From Bradyrhizobium sp. WSM3983 (GTDB taxonomy: Bacteria; Pseudomonadota; Alphaproteobacteria; Rhizobiales; Xanthobacteraceae), in the NCBI RefSeq assembly GCF_000473045.1, contig NZ_KI421489.1:232680-266100 (forward strand): DNA of 33,421 nucleotides, read 5' to 3'. Positions 23,934-31,586 of the stretch are shown here, one piece after another. Below the pieces are notes generated by a model. The model saw nothing but the letters and a program-made list of their open reading frames with translations. It was not told where the DNA came from and ran no database searches. The position numbers and the translations under genes were made by a program. The stretch's first letter is position 1. Each line of letters opens with the position of its first letter.

Positions 23934-24365
23934 TCAGCCGATGCTTTCGGCGTAGCGCGCGAGCTGGGCAGCAAAGTCGACGATGAGCTGCTCGAGCGCC
24001 CGATTCTTCTTGTCGTCGCCGAGATCGGGCACCGTCACTGTGACAATGCGGGTGCGCGCCTCGCGGTGGGCTCCGCGCAGCCGTCCCGGATGTGCGCGCC
24101 CGTAGGCCTCGAGGAACGCCGCCCGCTCGGCACCTGCGAGATGGCAGACCTCGAAGATGATCGGGACATGCTTCGCCGGGATCGGCACCAGATAGGCCGG
24201 ATTGGTGATCTGGCTGACGAAGGAGCGGTTCTTGCCGAGCGCCGCAGCGAGCTTCAATCGCGTCCCGGATGGCCGGTTGTCGAGGGCCCGCCGCAGAATG
24301 AGCTTGTAATCCGCGACATTGCTGTCGCCCGGGCGGCTTGTGTCCTCGCCAGCATCGTCGCTCAT
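23934..24365 (-). CDS. Small helix-turn-helix-like protein of the dha operon
   Basis: A 143-residue protein I cannot assign to a named family. Residues 34-56 (GTRLKLAAALGKNRSFVSQI and following) look like a helix-turn-helix of the lambda-repressor/XRE kind. A conserved-looking stretch NPAYLVPIPAKHVPIIFEVC follows, and residues 120-143 form a helical tail that could mediate oligomerisation. The ATG at 24365 overlaps the stop of the Enzyme I gene (ATGA), so it is translated with the phosphorelay genes. The upstream extension of this frame to 24851 lies antiphase inside Enzyme I and is rejected. It could be an operon-specific regulator that senses the phosphorelay, comparable in role though not in sequence to E. 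coli DhaR. A structural role cannot be excluded. Confidence 0.7.
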   Translation of the reverse strand: MSDDAGEDTSRPGDSNVADYKLILRRALDNRPSGTRLKLAAALGKNRSFVSQITNPAYLVPIPAKHVPIIFEVCHLAGAERAAFLEAYGRAHPGRLRGAHREARTRIVTVTVPDLGDDKKNRALEQLIVDFAAQLARYAESIG

Positions 24366-25987
24366 GTGGTCACCCTGGCGATGGTCGCCTTGAGCCGTGC
24401 CACCGCAATCGGCGAGACCGAGAGGGTCGTCAGGCCCGTCGCCAGCAGCGCTTTCGTCAAGCGCGTATCGGCCGCGGCATCGCCACAGAGCGAGACCTCG
24501 ACGCCGCGCTTGCGCCCGGCCTCGACCGTTCGCGCGATCAGCGCCTGCACCGCCGGATGGCCGGCATCGTTGAGGTCGGCGACAGCGCCGATATCGCGCG
24601 CCGCAGCCATTGTGTATTGGGTCAGGTCGTTCGACCCGATGGAATAGAACGCCGCGCCGAAATCTTCCGCGCATAGCGCTGCCGCCGGCACCTCGACCAT
24701 GATGCCGAGCAGCGGCCGGGCGCAGGCGATGCCCTCTGCGCTGAGTGCCGCGAATTCCGCGTCCAGCATGGCATTGGCACGATCGAGCTCTGCGGGAATC
24801 GCGATCATCGGCAGCATCACCTTCAGCGTCCCATGAACGGCCGCACGGCACAGCGCCCGCAACTGCACGCGAAACACCTCCGGCCGCGCAAGCGAGAGCC
24901 GGATCCCGCGCAGGCCCAGGAATGGATTGCGTTCACTATCGATCGTCAAGCCGGCGATTGGCTTGTCGCCGCCGGCATCGAGGGTGCGGATCGTCACCGG
25001 CCGTCCTGCGGACCAGTCGAGAATGCGCCGATAGACGGCGTATTGCGCATCCTCGCCCGGCAGCCCCCTCGATCCCTCGAACAGAAACTCCGTTCGCACG
25101 AGGCCGATGCCGTCACAGATTGCGGGATCGAGGCTCGCGAGCTCTTCGGGCGCGGCGACGTTAAGAAGAACGGCGATGCGCCGGCCATCGGCCGTCACCG
25201 CCGGTTTGAGGCGGCCTGCGTCGGCAGCGATTTGCGCGGCGTTCGCCACTGCCATGCGGTGCTCGAACAGGCGGCGCGTTTCGGGCTTGGGATCAAAGAT
25301 CACGGTGCCGGTGTCACCGTCGACCAGCGCTATTGACGGCGGCTGTCCGTTCCATGGCAACGGGCCCAGTCCGACCACCATCGGTGCGCCGCGCGCCCGC
25401 GCGAGCATCGCGACATGTGACGACGGCGATCCGGCGGCCAGCGCGATGGCGCCGCCCCGGGTCCAGTCGACGGCGAGGAATGTCGACGGCGAAATGTCAT
25501 CACCCATGACGACGGAATCGCCGGAGATCTTTGCGATCGGAGCGGCGCCGTTCAGACCGGCGAGCACGCGGTCGCGGATATCGACCAGATCTGCGGCACG
25601 AGCCCGGAAATATTCCTCCTCGGCCGCGCGATAGCCGGCGATCTCCGCGTCGAGCGCCGCGCGCCAGGCGTCATCGGCGGTCGCACCGGCCGCGACGGCT
25701 TCGTACGCACTCTCCGCAAGCGCATCGTCACCGAGCATCGCGACCTGGAATTCCAGGATCTCCGCGGCCTCGCCGTGAACCGTCGCAATCAGTTCGGCGA
25801 GCTCCACTGCTGCCCCCTCGATCGCCGCCTTCAGTGCGGCGGCCTCCTGAGCGGGATCGTCCTTCGCCGCTCTGTTCACCACTGCACGCGTCAGCACGGC
25901 GACCGGGCCGATGGCGAGGCCTGGCGAGGCGGGATGGCCGGTGAGATGGATCTCGCCCACGATCTCAGGCCTCGCCGAAACCGTCAT
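24362..25987 (-). CDS. PEP-protein phosphotransferase (PTS Enzyme I), full length
   Basis: A 541-residue protein with all parts of Enzyme I. The N-terminal HPr-binding and phosphohistidine domain carries AAGSPSSHVAMLARARG with H191 (E. coli His189). The C-terminal PEP-binding barrel carries IGLVRTEFLF, GSNDLTQYTMA and the LCGDAAAD loop that holds the active-site cysteine. It takes phosphate from PEP and gives it to HPr. In E. coli DhaM only a truncated EI domain is fused, whereas this is complete and separate. The ATG at 25987 overlaps the HPr gene by 23 bases; an in-frame start at 26026 is further inside HPr. It overlaps the next gene by 4 bases. It serves the dihydroxyacetone relay most directly but could also feed a nitrogen-type PTS. 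Confidence 0.92.
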   Translation of the reverse strand: MTVSARPEIVGEIHLTGHPASPGLAIGPVAVLTRAVVNRAAKDDPAQEAAALKAAIEGAAVELAELIATVHGEAAEILEFQVAMLGDDALAESAYEAVAAGATADDAWRAALDAEIAGYRAAEEEYFRARAADLVDIRDRVLAGLNGAAPIAKISGDSVVMGDDISPSTFLAVDWTRGGAIALAAGSPSSHVAMLARARGAPMVVGLGPLPWNGQPPSIALVDGDTGTVIFDPKPETRRLFEHRMAVANAAQIAADAGRLKPAVTADGRRIAVLLNVAAPEELASLDPAICDGIGLVRTEFLFEGSRGLPGEDAQYAVYRRILDWSAGRPVTIRTLDAGGDKPIAGLTIDSERNPFLGLRGIRLSLARPEVFRVQLRALCRAAVHGTLKVMLPMIAIPAELDRANAMLDAEFAALSAEGIACARPLLGIMVEVPAAALCAEDFGAAFYSIGSNDLTQYTMAAARDIGAVADLNDAGHPAVQALIARTVEAGRKRGVEVSLCGDAAADTRLTKALLATGLTTLSVSPIAVARLKATIARVTT

Positions 25988-26279
25988 GCACCAGCGCCAG
26001 CATGGCCGCGAGTGCCGCCTCGCCATCAGGACCAGCGATGCGAAAATGCAGCGTTGCGCCCTGCGGCGCCTTCACACGCATCACCTTCACCGGGCTCTTG
26101 GCGTCCGTCCATGGTCCGTCGGCAGCAAGCGCAATTTCGATCTTTGCGGCAAAGCCTTTCGCGCATTGCGTGAGCTTCACCGAAGGCCGCGCGTGCAGGC
26201 CGACCGGATTGACGAGGACCGCGGAGGCGGTCAGCAGCGCAAACGTCTGAGCCGCCCGGTTGGCGTTGGCATCATGCAT
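25965..26279 (-). CDS. HPr-like phosphocarrier protein
   Basis: A 104-residue protein slightly longer than typical HPr because of a roughly 14-residue N-terminal extension. The motif NPVGLHARPS holds H29, the equivalent of the phosphorylated His15. The segment AKSPVKVMRV contains S62 at about the position of regulatory Ser46, but its surroundings differ from HPr proteins that are HPr-kinase targets. It passes phosphate from Enzyme I to DhaM. The gene overlaps dhaM by 8 bases and the Enzyme I gene by 23 bases. Confidence 0.9.
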   Translation of the reverse strand: MHDANANRAAQTFALLTASAVLVNPVGLHARPSVKLTQCAKGFAAKIEIALAADGPWTDAKSPVKVMRVKAPQGATLHFRIAGPDGEAALAAMLALVHDGFGEA

Positions 26280-26658
26280 AGAATTCCTCCGCGCTGCGCT
26301 TGACGGCGGCGAGTGGCGAGCCGCCCGAAGACTCGGTCGCAGCGATCACGGCCCCCTCGACCACCGGGGCATTGCAAACCAGGACGCGCGCGCGCCGATC
26401 CTCAGGGAGCATCTCCACCGCCATCTCCGAATTGGTCTCGGCGCCGCCGAGATCGACGAGGATCGCGACGCCTGCCGGTGACCAGGCCGTCTCGATCGCT
26501 TCGAGTATCCCTGCAACGTTCGTACCGAGCCCGCCATCGACATCGCCACCGGTCCAGGCCAGCGGCACCGCGTCTCCGACCATCTGGCGCACCATATCGG
26601 CCGCGCCTTCCGCTATCTTCGGCGAATGCGATACGATGACAATTCCGACATTGCTCAT
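26272..26658 (-). CDS. DhaM, EIIA(mannose-type) phosphotransfer subunit
   Basis: A 128-residue single-domain protein. MSNVGIVIVSHSPKIAEGAA places the phosphorylatable histidine at residue 11, matching His9 of E. coli DhaM. VDLGGAETNSEMA and NAPVVEGAVIAA are typical of the EIIA-man fold. It receives phosphate from HPr and rephosphorylates ADP held in DhaL. E. coli DhaM also carries HPr and EI domains; here these are the next two genes in the same order. The ATG at 26658 overlaps the dhaL stop by 4 bases. Confidence 0.92.
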   Translation of the reverse strand: MSNVGIVIVSHSPKIAEGAADMVRQMVGDAVPLAWTGGDVDGGLGTNVAGILEAIETAWSPAGVAILVDLGGAETNSEMAVEMLPEDRRARVLVCNAPVVEGAVIAATESSGGSPLAAVKRSAEEFYA

Positions 26659-27269
26659 GTATTGACCTCGAACTCCAGTGTCTCAACTGCTGCGCCGATC
26701 AGAAGGGACGCCGAGCGCGAGCCGGGGTCCATGTGACCGATGGAACGTTCGCCAAGAAACGACGCGCGGCCTCGAAGCGCCTGCATCGGCGTGGTGCGAT
26801 CGGCCGCTTGCACAGCCTCAGCCGCGATCGCCTTGGCATCGCCGCCGCCCGCAAGTAAGGCGTGCACCGGCACCAGGACATCCAGCAGCGTCTTTTGCCC
26901 TGCCTCCGAACGGCCGCGCGCCTTGACGGCCTCGATCGCCTTCTCTGTCGCTGCGACGAGATCAGCCCGGCTCGGCTGCTCCGGAAGTGCCTTGCCCAGT
27001 TCCATGAAGAAGGTTCCGACCAGCGGCCCTGAAGCGCCGCCGACCTTCATCACCAGGGTCATTCCAATCGCCTTCAACATCTCCGGGAGCGACTTGTCGG
27101 CCAGGCCCGGCAATGCCGCGAGCACGGCTTCGAAACCGCGCTTCATGTTCAGTCCATGATCTCCATCGCCAATCGCCTGGTCGAGGCTCGTCAACTCGTC
27201 GGCGTGCTCGATCACCGACCCCGCCAGCGCTCGCACCAGTCTTTCCCTGGCTACCCGATCAAGGCTCAT
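26655..27269 (-). CDS. Dihydroxyacetone kinase ADP-binding subunit DhaL
   Basis: A 204-residue helical-barrel protein of normal DhaL length. DQAIGDGDHG holds D30, D35 and D37, the Mg-ADP ligands at the same positions as in E. coli DhaL. GGASGPLVGTFFM and the loop FLGERSIGHMDPGS complete the nucleotide site. The ADP stays bound and is rephosphorylated by DhaM, then donates to dihydroxyacetone on DhaK. The gene overlaps the ABC ATPase gene upstream and dhaM downstream by 4 bases each, which physically ties the kinase to the importer. Confidence 0.93.
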   Translation of the reverse strand: MSLDRVARERLVRALAGSVIEHADELTSLDQAIGDGDHGLNMKRGFEAVLAALPGLADKSLPEMLKAIGMTLVMKVGGASGPLVGTFFMELGKALPEQPSRADLVAATEKAIEAVKARGRSEAGQKTLLDVLVPVHALLAGGGDAKAIAAEAVQAADRTTPMQALRGRASFLGERSIGHMDPGSRSASLLIGAAVETLEFEVNT

Positions 27270-28273
27270 GCCGCCACTCTCCCGCCCTTCGCATCGAAAA
27301 ACAGCGGCCTGTTCAGCCGCAGCGACACCACATCCCCGGCGCCAAAGCCCGCCTCGGGATCCGCCAGGGTCACAACCGGCCTGCCGGCGAGATCGAGATG
27401 GAGATGGCTCTGGTCGCCGAGGTGTTCGACCCGCTTGACGGTCGCCGACACGTCGCCTCCGCCACGCGCGATCGTCAGGTGCTCGGTCCGCGCACCGATC
27501 GTCTCGGCGCCGGCTGGCGCGCCGCCGAACAGGGCGGCCGGCAGCAAATTGATCGTCGGCTGGCCCAGGCGCGCCGCGACATGCGCGTTGATCGGGTTCT
27601 CGTAGATTTCGCGCGGCGAGCCGATCTGCATCAGTCGGCCGCCTTCGATCACGCCGATGCGCGACGCCATGGTCATCGCCTCGGTTTGATCGTGGGTGAC
27701 ATAGAGAATCGTCGCGCCGAGATCGACCTGGATCCGCTTGAGCTCGAGGCGGAGCTCGCCGCGCAGCTTGGCATCCAGCGAGGAGAGCGGCTCGTCCATG
27801 AGATAGATCGAGGGCGAGCGAACGAGGGCGCGACCGATCGCGACGCGCTGCATCTGTCCGCCCGACAGTTGCGTCGCCTTGTTGTCAAGCTTGGATTCGA
27901 TATGAAGAAGACGCGCAACTTCCTGCACCTTCGTGCGGATGTCGGCTTCGGGCACGCGGCGCGTTGGCGCGCGCAACGCGAAGGCCATGTTCTCGAACAC
28001 GGTCAGGTGCGGATACAGCGAATATTGCTGGAAGACAAAGGCGACGTCTCGGTCTGCCGGTGCATCGCTGGTCACGTCGCACCCGTCGATCCGGATCGAG
28101 CCGCTGTCCGGCCGCTCCAATCCGGCGATCAAACGCAATGCCGTGGTCTTGCCGGCGCCGGTCGGCCCGAGCAATGCAACGAACTCGCCGTCGCCAATTG
28201 TCAGAGACAGATCACTCACCGCTTGCGTCTTGCCGAATGCCTTGGAGACGGCGTTGATCTCGACCTCAGCCAT
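27266..28273 (-). CDS. Sugar/polyol ABC importer ATPase (MalK type), canonical partner
   Basis: A 335-residue ATPase. Walker A GPTGAGKT is at residues 36-43, the signature LSGGQMQRVAIGRAL begins at 136, and Walker B is IYLMDEPLSSLD at about 156-167. The VTHDQTEAMTMA H-loop follows, and the C-terminal quarter is a MalK-like regulatory/TOBE region. It powers the importer together with the second ATPase encoded just upstream. The ATG at 28273 overlaps that gene by 8 bases; extension of the frame to 28420 runs antiphase through it and is not credible. The pair recalls the dual ATPases GlpS and GlpT of the rhizobial glycerol importer. Confidence 0.9.
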   Translation of the reverse strand: MAEVEINAVSKAFGKTQAVSDLSLTIGDGEFVALLGPTGAGKTTALRLIAGLERPDSGSIRIDGCDVTSDAPADRDVAFVFQQYSLYPHLTVFENMAFALRAPTRRVPEADIRTKVQEVARLLHIESKLDNKATQLSGGQMQRVAIGRALVRSPSIYLMDEPLSSLDAKLRGELRLELKRIQVDLGATILYVTHDQTEAMTMASRIGVIEGGRLMQIGSPREIYENPINAHVAARLGQPTINLLPAALFGGAPAGAETIGARTEHLTIARGGGDVSATVKRVEHLGDQSHLHLDLAGRPVVTLADPEAGFGAGDVVSLRLNRPLFFDAKGGRVAA

Positions 28274-29363
28274 GCGCACCTCCTTCGTATAGCGCGGTGC
28301 GTATGGCCCGGCCCGACGCCTTGTCGAAGATCGACAGCGTATCGGGCCGGAAGTCGAGCCCGACAGTCTCGCCAGTCCGAAAGGACCTGCTGCTGGGTGA
28401 GCGAGCCTTGAGTGCGCCATAGTGCGTCGTCACGGTCACGATCTGCGTCGTGCCCAGATATTCCGTGCCATAGACCTCGCCGCGCACCATGCCGCGATCG
28501 GTGAACCGCACATGCTCGGGCCGCACGCCGAGCACTAGCTCGCTCTCTGCCATCGCCTCGCGCGCGGCAGGAATTGTAACGTCACGCTCGCCGAGCCGGA
28601 TCGCCTCTGCGCCGGTCTGCAGGCCGCTACGGAACGGCAGAAAGTTCATGGGCGGCGAGCCAATGAAGTCTGCGACGAACAGCGAAGCCGGCCGGTCATA
28701 GATGTCGCGCGGGCTTGCGACCTGCTCGACAACGCCATTGTTCATCACCGCGATCCGGTCGGCCATCGCCATGGCCTCGAGCTGGTCATGGGTGACATAG
28801 ACGGTCGTCGCTCCCAGGCGGTCATGCAGGGCCCGCAGTTCGTGAATCATGGCCTCGCGCATCTCGGTATCGAGCGCGCCAAGCGGCTCGTCCATCAGAA
28901 AACACTTCGGTTTGCGCACGATCGCCCGCCCCAGCGCGACGCGCTGCCGGTCGCCGCCGGCGAGGCCCGATACCGATCGATCGAGGAGATGGGAGATCCG
29001 CAGGATGCGCGCGGCCTCGACGACCCGCCGGTCGCGCTCGGCCGCGCTGATGCCCTCGCATTTCAGGGGAAAGCCGATGTTGCGCCGGACATTCATGTGC
29101 GGATAGAGCGCGAAGAGCTGGAACACGAAGGCGATGTCGCGCGCCGATGCGCGATTCATCGTCACGTCCTCTCCGTCGAGCCGGATGGTCCCCGATGTCG
29201 GCAGCTCCAGACCGGCGATCATGCGGAGCGTCGTGGTCTTGCCGCAGCCGGAAGGTCCGAGCAGGCAGAGGAACTGGCCGTCCTCCACCGTGAAGCTGGC
29301 AGCCTTGACCGCATGGAACGACCCGAAGGATTTGTCGAGCGCCTCGACCTTGATCTGTGCCAT
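28266..29363 (-). CDS. Sugar/polyol ABC importer ATPase (MalK type), second partner with altered signature
   Basis: A 365-residue ATPase. Walker A GPSGCGKT is at residues 36-43, Walker B is CFLMDEPLGALD, and the H-loop is VTHDQLEAMAMA. The ABC signature at 134-138 reads LAGGD rather than LSGGQ, while the paired ATPase keeps the canonical form. A heterodimer would therefore have one regular and one altered ATP site. The C-terminal MalK-like domain includes VLGVRPEHVRF. The start at 29363 follows the 70-residue membrane-protein gene by 6 bases. Confidence 0.9.
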   Translation of the reverse strand: MAQIKVEALDKSFGSFHAVKAASFTVEDGQFLCLLGPSGCGKTTTLRMIAGLELPTSGTIRLDGEDVTMNRASARDIAFVFQLFALYPHMNVRRNIGFPLKCEGISAAERDRRVVEAARILRISHLLDRSVSGLAGGDRQRVALGRAIVRKPKCFLMDEPLGALDTEMREAMIHELRALHDRLGATTVYVTHDQLEAMAMADRIAVMNNGVVEQVASPRDIYDRPASLFVADFIGSPPMNFLPFRSGLQTGAEAIRLGERDVTIPAAREAMAESELVLGVRPEHVRFTDRGMVRGEVYGTEYLGTTQIVTVTTHYGALKARSPSSRSFRTGETVGLDFRPDTLSIFDKASGRAIRTALYEGGAHG

Positions 29364-29369
29364 CGCGCC

Positions 29370-29582
29370 CTACTCCCGGACCTTGGACACGATGGTGAAC
29401 ATCACCGTGCCGAACAGGGTCGTCGCCAACGACCAGGAATACAGTGTCAGGGAGAATGGCTGCATCAGCATCACGACGCCGGCGGCGATGATCGTGGTCG
29501 CTGCAGCTTCGAGCGGGCCGCGGCGCAGAACGCGGTCGGCAAGACCGCGACGCACGATGGATGGGGTGGCATTGACACTCAT
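29370..29582 (-). CDS. 70-residue membrane protein of the importer operon
   Basis: A small protein with a hydrophilic N-terminus (about 22 residues, arginine-rich), then two hydrophobic segments near residues 25-41 and 46-63, ending in a short charged tail. The ATG at 29582 overlaps the permease stop by 4 bases (ATGA), so it is translated as part of the importer set. I do not recognise the family. The rhizobial glycerol importer also encodes a small membrane protein (GlpU) in its operon, and this one may play a similar accessory role, though I see no sequence match. Confidence 0.7.
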   Translation of the reverse strand: MSVNATPSIVRRGLADRVLRRGPLEAAATTIIAAGVVMLMQPFSLTLYSWSLATTLFGTVMFTIVSKVRE

Positions 29583-30532
29583 TTGCGGACGGCTCCAAAG
29601 GTGATGCCGCGCAGCAGATGCTTGCGCAGAAGCACCGTGAACACCACGATTGGCACCAGGAACAGCGTGGTTCCGGCGGCCACTGCGGGCCAGTCCTGCC
29701 CGCCTTCGCCGATGATGATCGGAATGAAGGGCGGCGCCGTCTGCGCGTTGCCCGAGGTGAGAAGCACCGCAAAGGCGTATTCGTTCCAGGCAAAGATCAG
29801 GCAGAAGATCGCGGTTGCCGCGATCCCCGTCGTGGCCTGCGGCAGCACCACCTTCACGAACGCCTGGAAGCGTGTATATCCATCGATCATCGCCGCCTCC
29901 TCGTACTCGCGCGGGATTTCGTCGATGAAACCCTTGAGCAGCCAGACTGCGAGCGAGACGTTGACCGAAGTGTAGAGCAGGATCATTCCGAGTCGCGTAT
30001 CCGACAATCCGATGGTGCGGTACATCAGATAGATCGGAATCGCGACCGCGATCGGCGGCATCATCCGGGTCGATAGGATGAAGAACAGCAGGTCGTCCTT
30101 CAGCGGCACGCGGAAGCGCGAGAAGCCATAGGCCGACAAGGTGCCGAGCGCGACGGCGAGCACCGTCGAGCCGAACGCAATGATCAAGGAATTGACGAAG
30201 CGCGGCACATAATTCGAGGGACCGGCGACCACCATGTTGCGGCTGCGCGCGATGCTGTCGCACAGCCCCTGCGGCGGTCCCAGCGAACGGATGAACTCCG
30301 GCGTCTGGCGCGAGCGCGTCGTGAACAGATTGCAGAAGCCTTCGAGCGACGGCTTGAACATCACCTTTGGCGGATAGGAGATCGCGTCGTCTGGCGATTT
30401 GAAGGCGGTGAGCATGATCCACACCAGCGGGATCATCGTGATGATGGCGTAGAGCACGACGAGCGAGCCGGCAAAGCGCCGCGTCGTTGCCGACGGCTCG
30501 ACGACCGAATGGGCTGTGGTGGCTGAGGTCAT
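29579..30532 (-). CDS. Sugar/polyol ABC permease, MalG type
   Basis: A 317-residue inner-membrane permease with six predicted helices. The cytoplasmic EAA loop reads EYEEAAMIDGYTRFQAFVKVVLP, the contact site for the ATPases. The C-terminus RKHLLRGITFGAVRK is the classic MalG-type ending. The first periplasmic loop is enlarged by some 35-40 residues compared with a minimal MalG and contains two cysteines (C67 and C91) that could form a disulfide. The ATG at 30532 overlaps the partner permease stop by 4 bases; extension to 31105 is antiphase within that gene and is rejected. Confidence 0.9.
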   Translation of the reverse strand: MTSATTAHSVVEPSATTRRFAGSLVVLYAIITMIPLVWIMLTAFKSPDDAISYPPKVMFKPSLEGFCNLFTTRSRQTPEFIRSLGPPQGLCDSIARSRNMVVAGPSNYVPRFVNSLIIAFGSTVLAVALGTLSAYGFSRFRVPLKDDLLFFILSTRMMPPIAVAIPIYLMYRTIGLSDTRLGMILLYTSVNVSLAVWLLKGFIDEIPREYEEAAMIDGYTRFQAFVKVVLPQATTGIAATAIFCLIFAWNEYAFAVLLTSGNAQTAPPFIPIIIGEGGQDWPAVAAGTTLFLVPIVVFTVLLRKHLLRGITFGAVRK

Positions 30533-31488
30533 CGGCTCTTCACCTTGTTCAGCGCCTTCACGTAGATGTTGGCGAGGCCGAAGACCGTCACGAACAGGAT
30601 GATCGCGAAGGCCGAGGAATAGCCCGTACGCCAGCTCTCGAACGCCGCACGCTTGAGCGTGATCGAGGCAACTTCCGTGGTCGATCCTGGTCCACCGCCG
30701 GTGAGCAGATTGACCATGTCGAACATCTTGAAATTCTCGATGCCGCGGAACAGCACCGCCAGCATGATGAACGGCAGCGCCATCGGCAGCGTGATCGACC
30801 AGAACTGCCGCCATTTCGACGCGCGATCGACCTCGGCCGCCTCGTAGATGTAGTCCGGGATCGACCGCAGGCCTGCGAGACAGATCAGCATCACATAGGG
30901 CGTCCACATCCAGGCATCGACGATGACGATGGCCCAGGGGCTCAGCGTGACGTCGCCCAGCATCTGGAATGACGAGGCCGCGCGGCCGGTGAAGAAGGCG
31001 ACCACGTAATTGAACAATCCGATCTGGGGTTGATAGAGGAACGTCCAGAAGTTGCCGACGACGGCGGGCGACAGCATCATCGGCAGCAGGATGATCGTGG
31101 TCCACATCCCGTGGCCGCGGAACTTCTTGTCGATGAGGTAGGCCAGGCCAAATCCGAGGACGGTCTCGATCACCACCGTCCAGATCACGAAATGCGCCGT
31201 CACCTGCATCGCCGCCCAGATGTCGGGATCGGTCAGGATCGACTGATACCAGTCGGCCCCCAGCCAGATCGTCGGCACGTTGGCGCGATTGGCACGGTAG
31301 TTCGTGAACGACAGATAGATCGTCCAGAGCAACGGGAAGATGTTGATCGCCAGCAGCAGCACGATCGTCGGCGTGATGAAGAGCCAGGCGAGAGTCCTGT
31401 CCGACAGGCCCCGGATACGACGCGCCACGCCTGGCCGGACCATGACAGCCCGATAGGTGATCCGCGAAGAGGCACTCAATTCATTCAT
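30529..31488 (-). CDS. Sugar/polyol ABC permease, MalF type
   Basis: A 319-residue inner-membrane permease. The N-terminal region leads into WLFITPTIVLLLAINIFPL, the usual first helix. The EAA loop YIYEAAEVDRASKWRQFWSITLP near residue 210 is intact. The ATG at 31488 (MNELS) is chosen; an in-frame GTG at 31509 would add seven residues and cannot be excluded, as neither has a strong ribosome binding site. It follows the binding-protein gene by 98 bases that contain a strong stem-loop. Confidence 0.9.
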   Translation of the reverse strand: MNELSASSRITYRAVMVRPGVARRIRGLSDRTLAWLFITPTIVLLLAINIFPLLWTIYLSFTNYRANRANVPTIWLGADWYQSILTDPDIWAAMQVTAHFVIWTVVIETVLGFGLAYLIDKKFRGHGMWTTIILLPMMLSPAVVGNFWTFLYQPQIGLFNYVVAFFTGRAASSFQMLGDVTLSPWAIVIVDAWMWTPYVMLICLAGLRSIPDYIYEAAEVDRASKWRQFWSITLPMALPFIMLAVLFRGIENFKMFDMVNLLTGGGPGSTTEVASITLKRAAFESWRTGYSSAFAIILFVTVFGLANIYVKALNKVKSR

Positions 31489-31549
31489 TGCATCGACCGA
31501 TCCTGGCACCGGGCGTCGACGATGCGACGGTTCCGGTCATCGAAGGAAA

Positions 31550-31577
31550 CCCGGAGCGCGAGCGCACGCGCTCCGGG
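31550..31577. terminator. Stem-loop between the binding-protein and permease genes
   Basis: CCCGGAGCGCG (31550-31560) and CGCGCTCCGGG (31567-31577) form a perfect 11-bp stem with a 6-base loop. On the minus strand it begins 10 bases after the binding-protein stop and is followed by GTTTCC, too short a T-run for full termination. It probably stabilises the binding-protein mRNA and lets only part of the transcription reach the permease and kinase genes. Confidence 0.7.
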
Positions 31578-31586
31578 CCGTTTGCC

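Noticed and set aside
24366..24851. N-terminal extension of the helix-turn-helix-like gene
   Set aside because: It lies antiphase inside the well-supported Enzyme I gene. The ATG at 24365 with its 4-base overlap is a far better start.
30533..31105. N-terminal extension of the MalG-type permease frame
   Set aside because: It is an antiphase reading of the MalF-type permease gene. The ATG at 30532 gives a complete permease of normal length.
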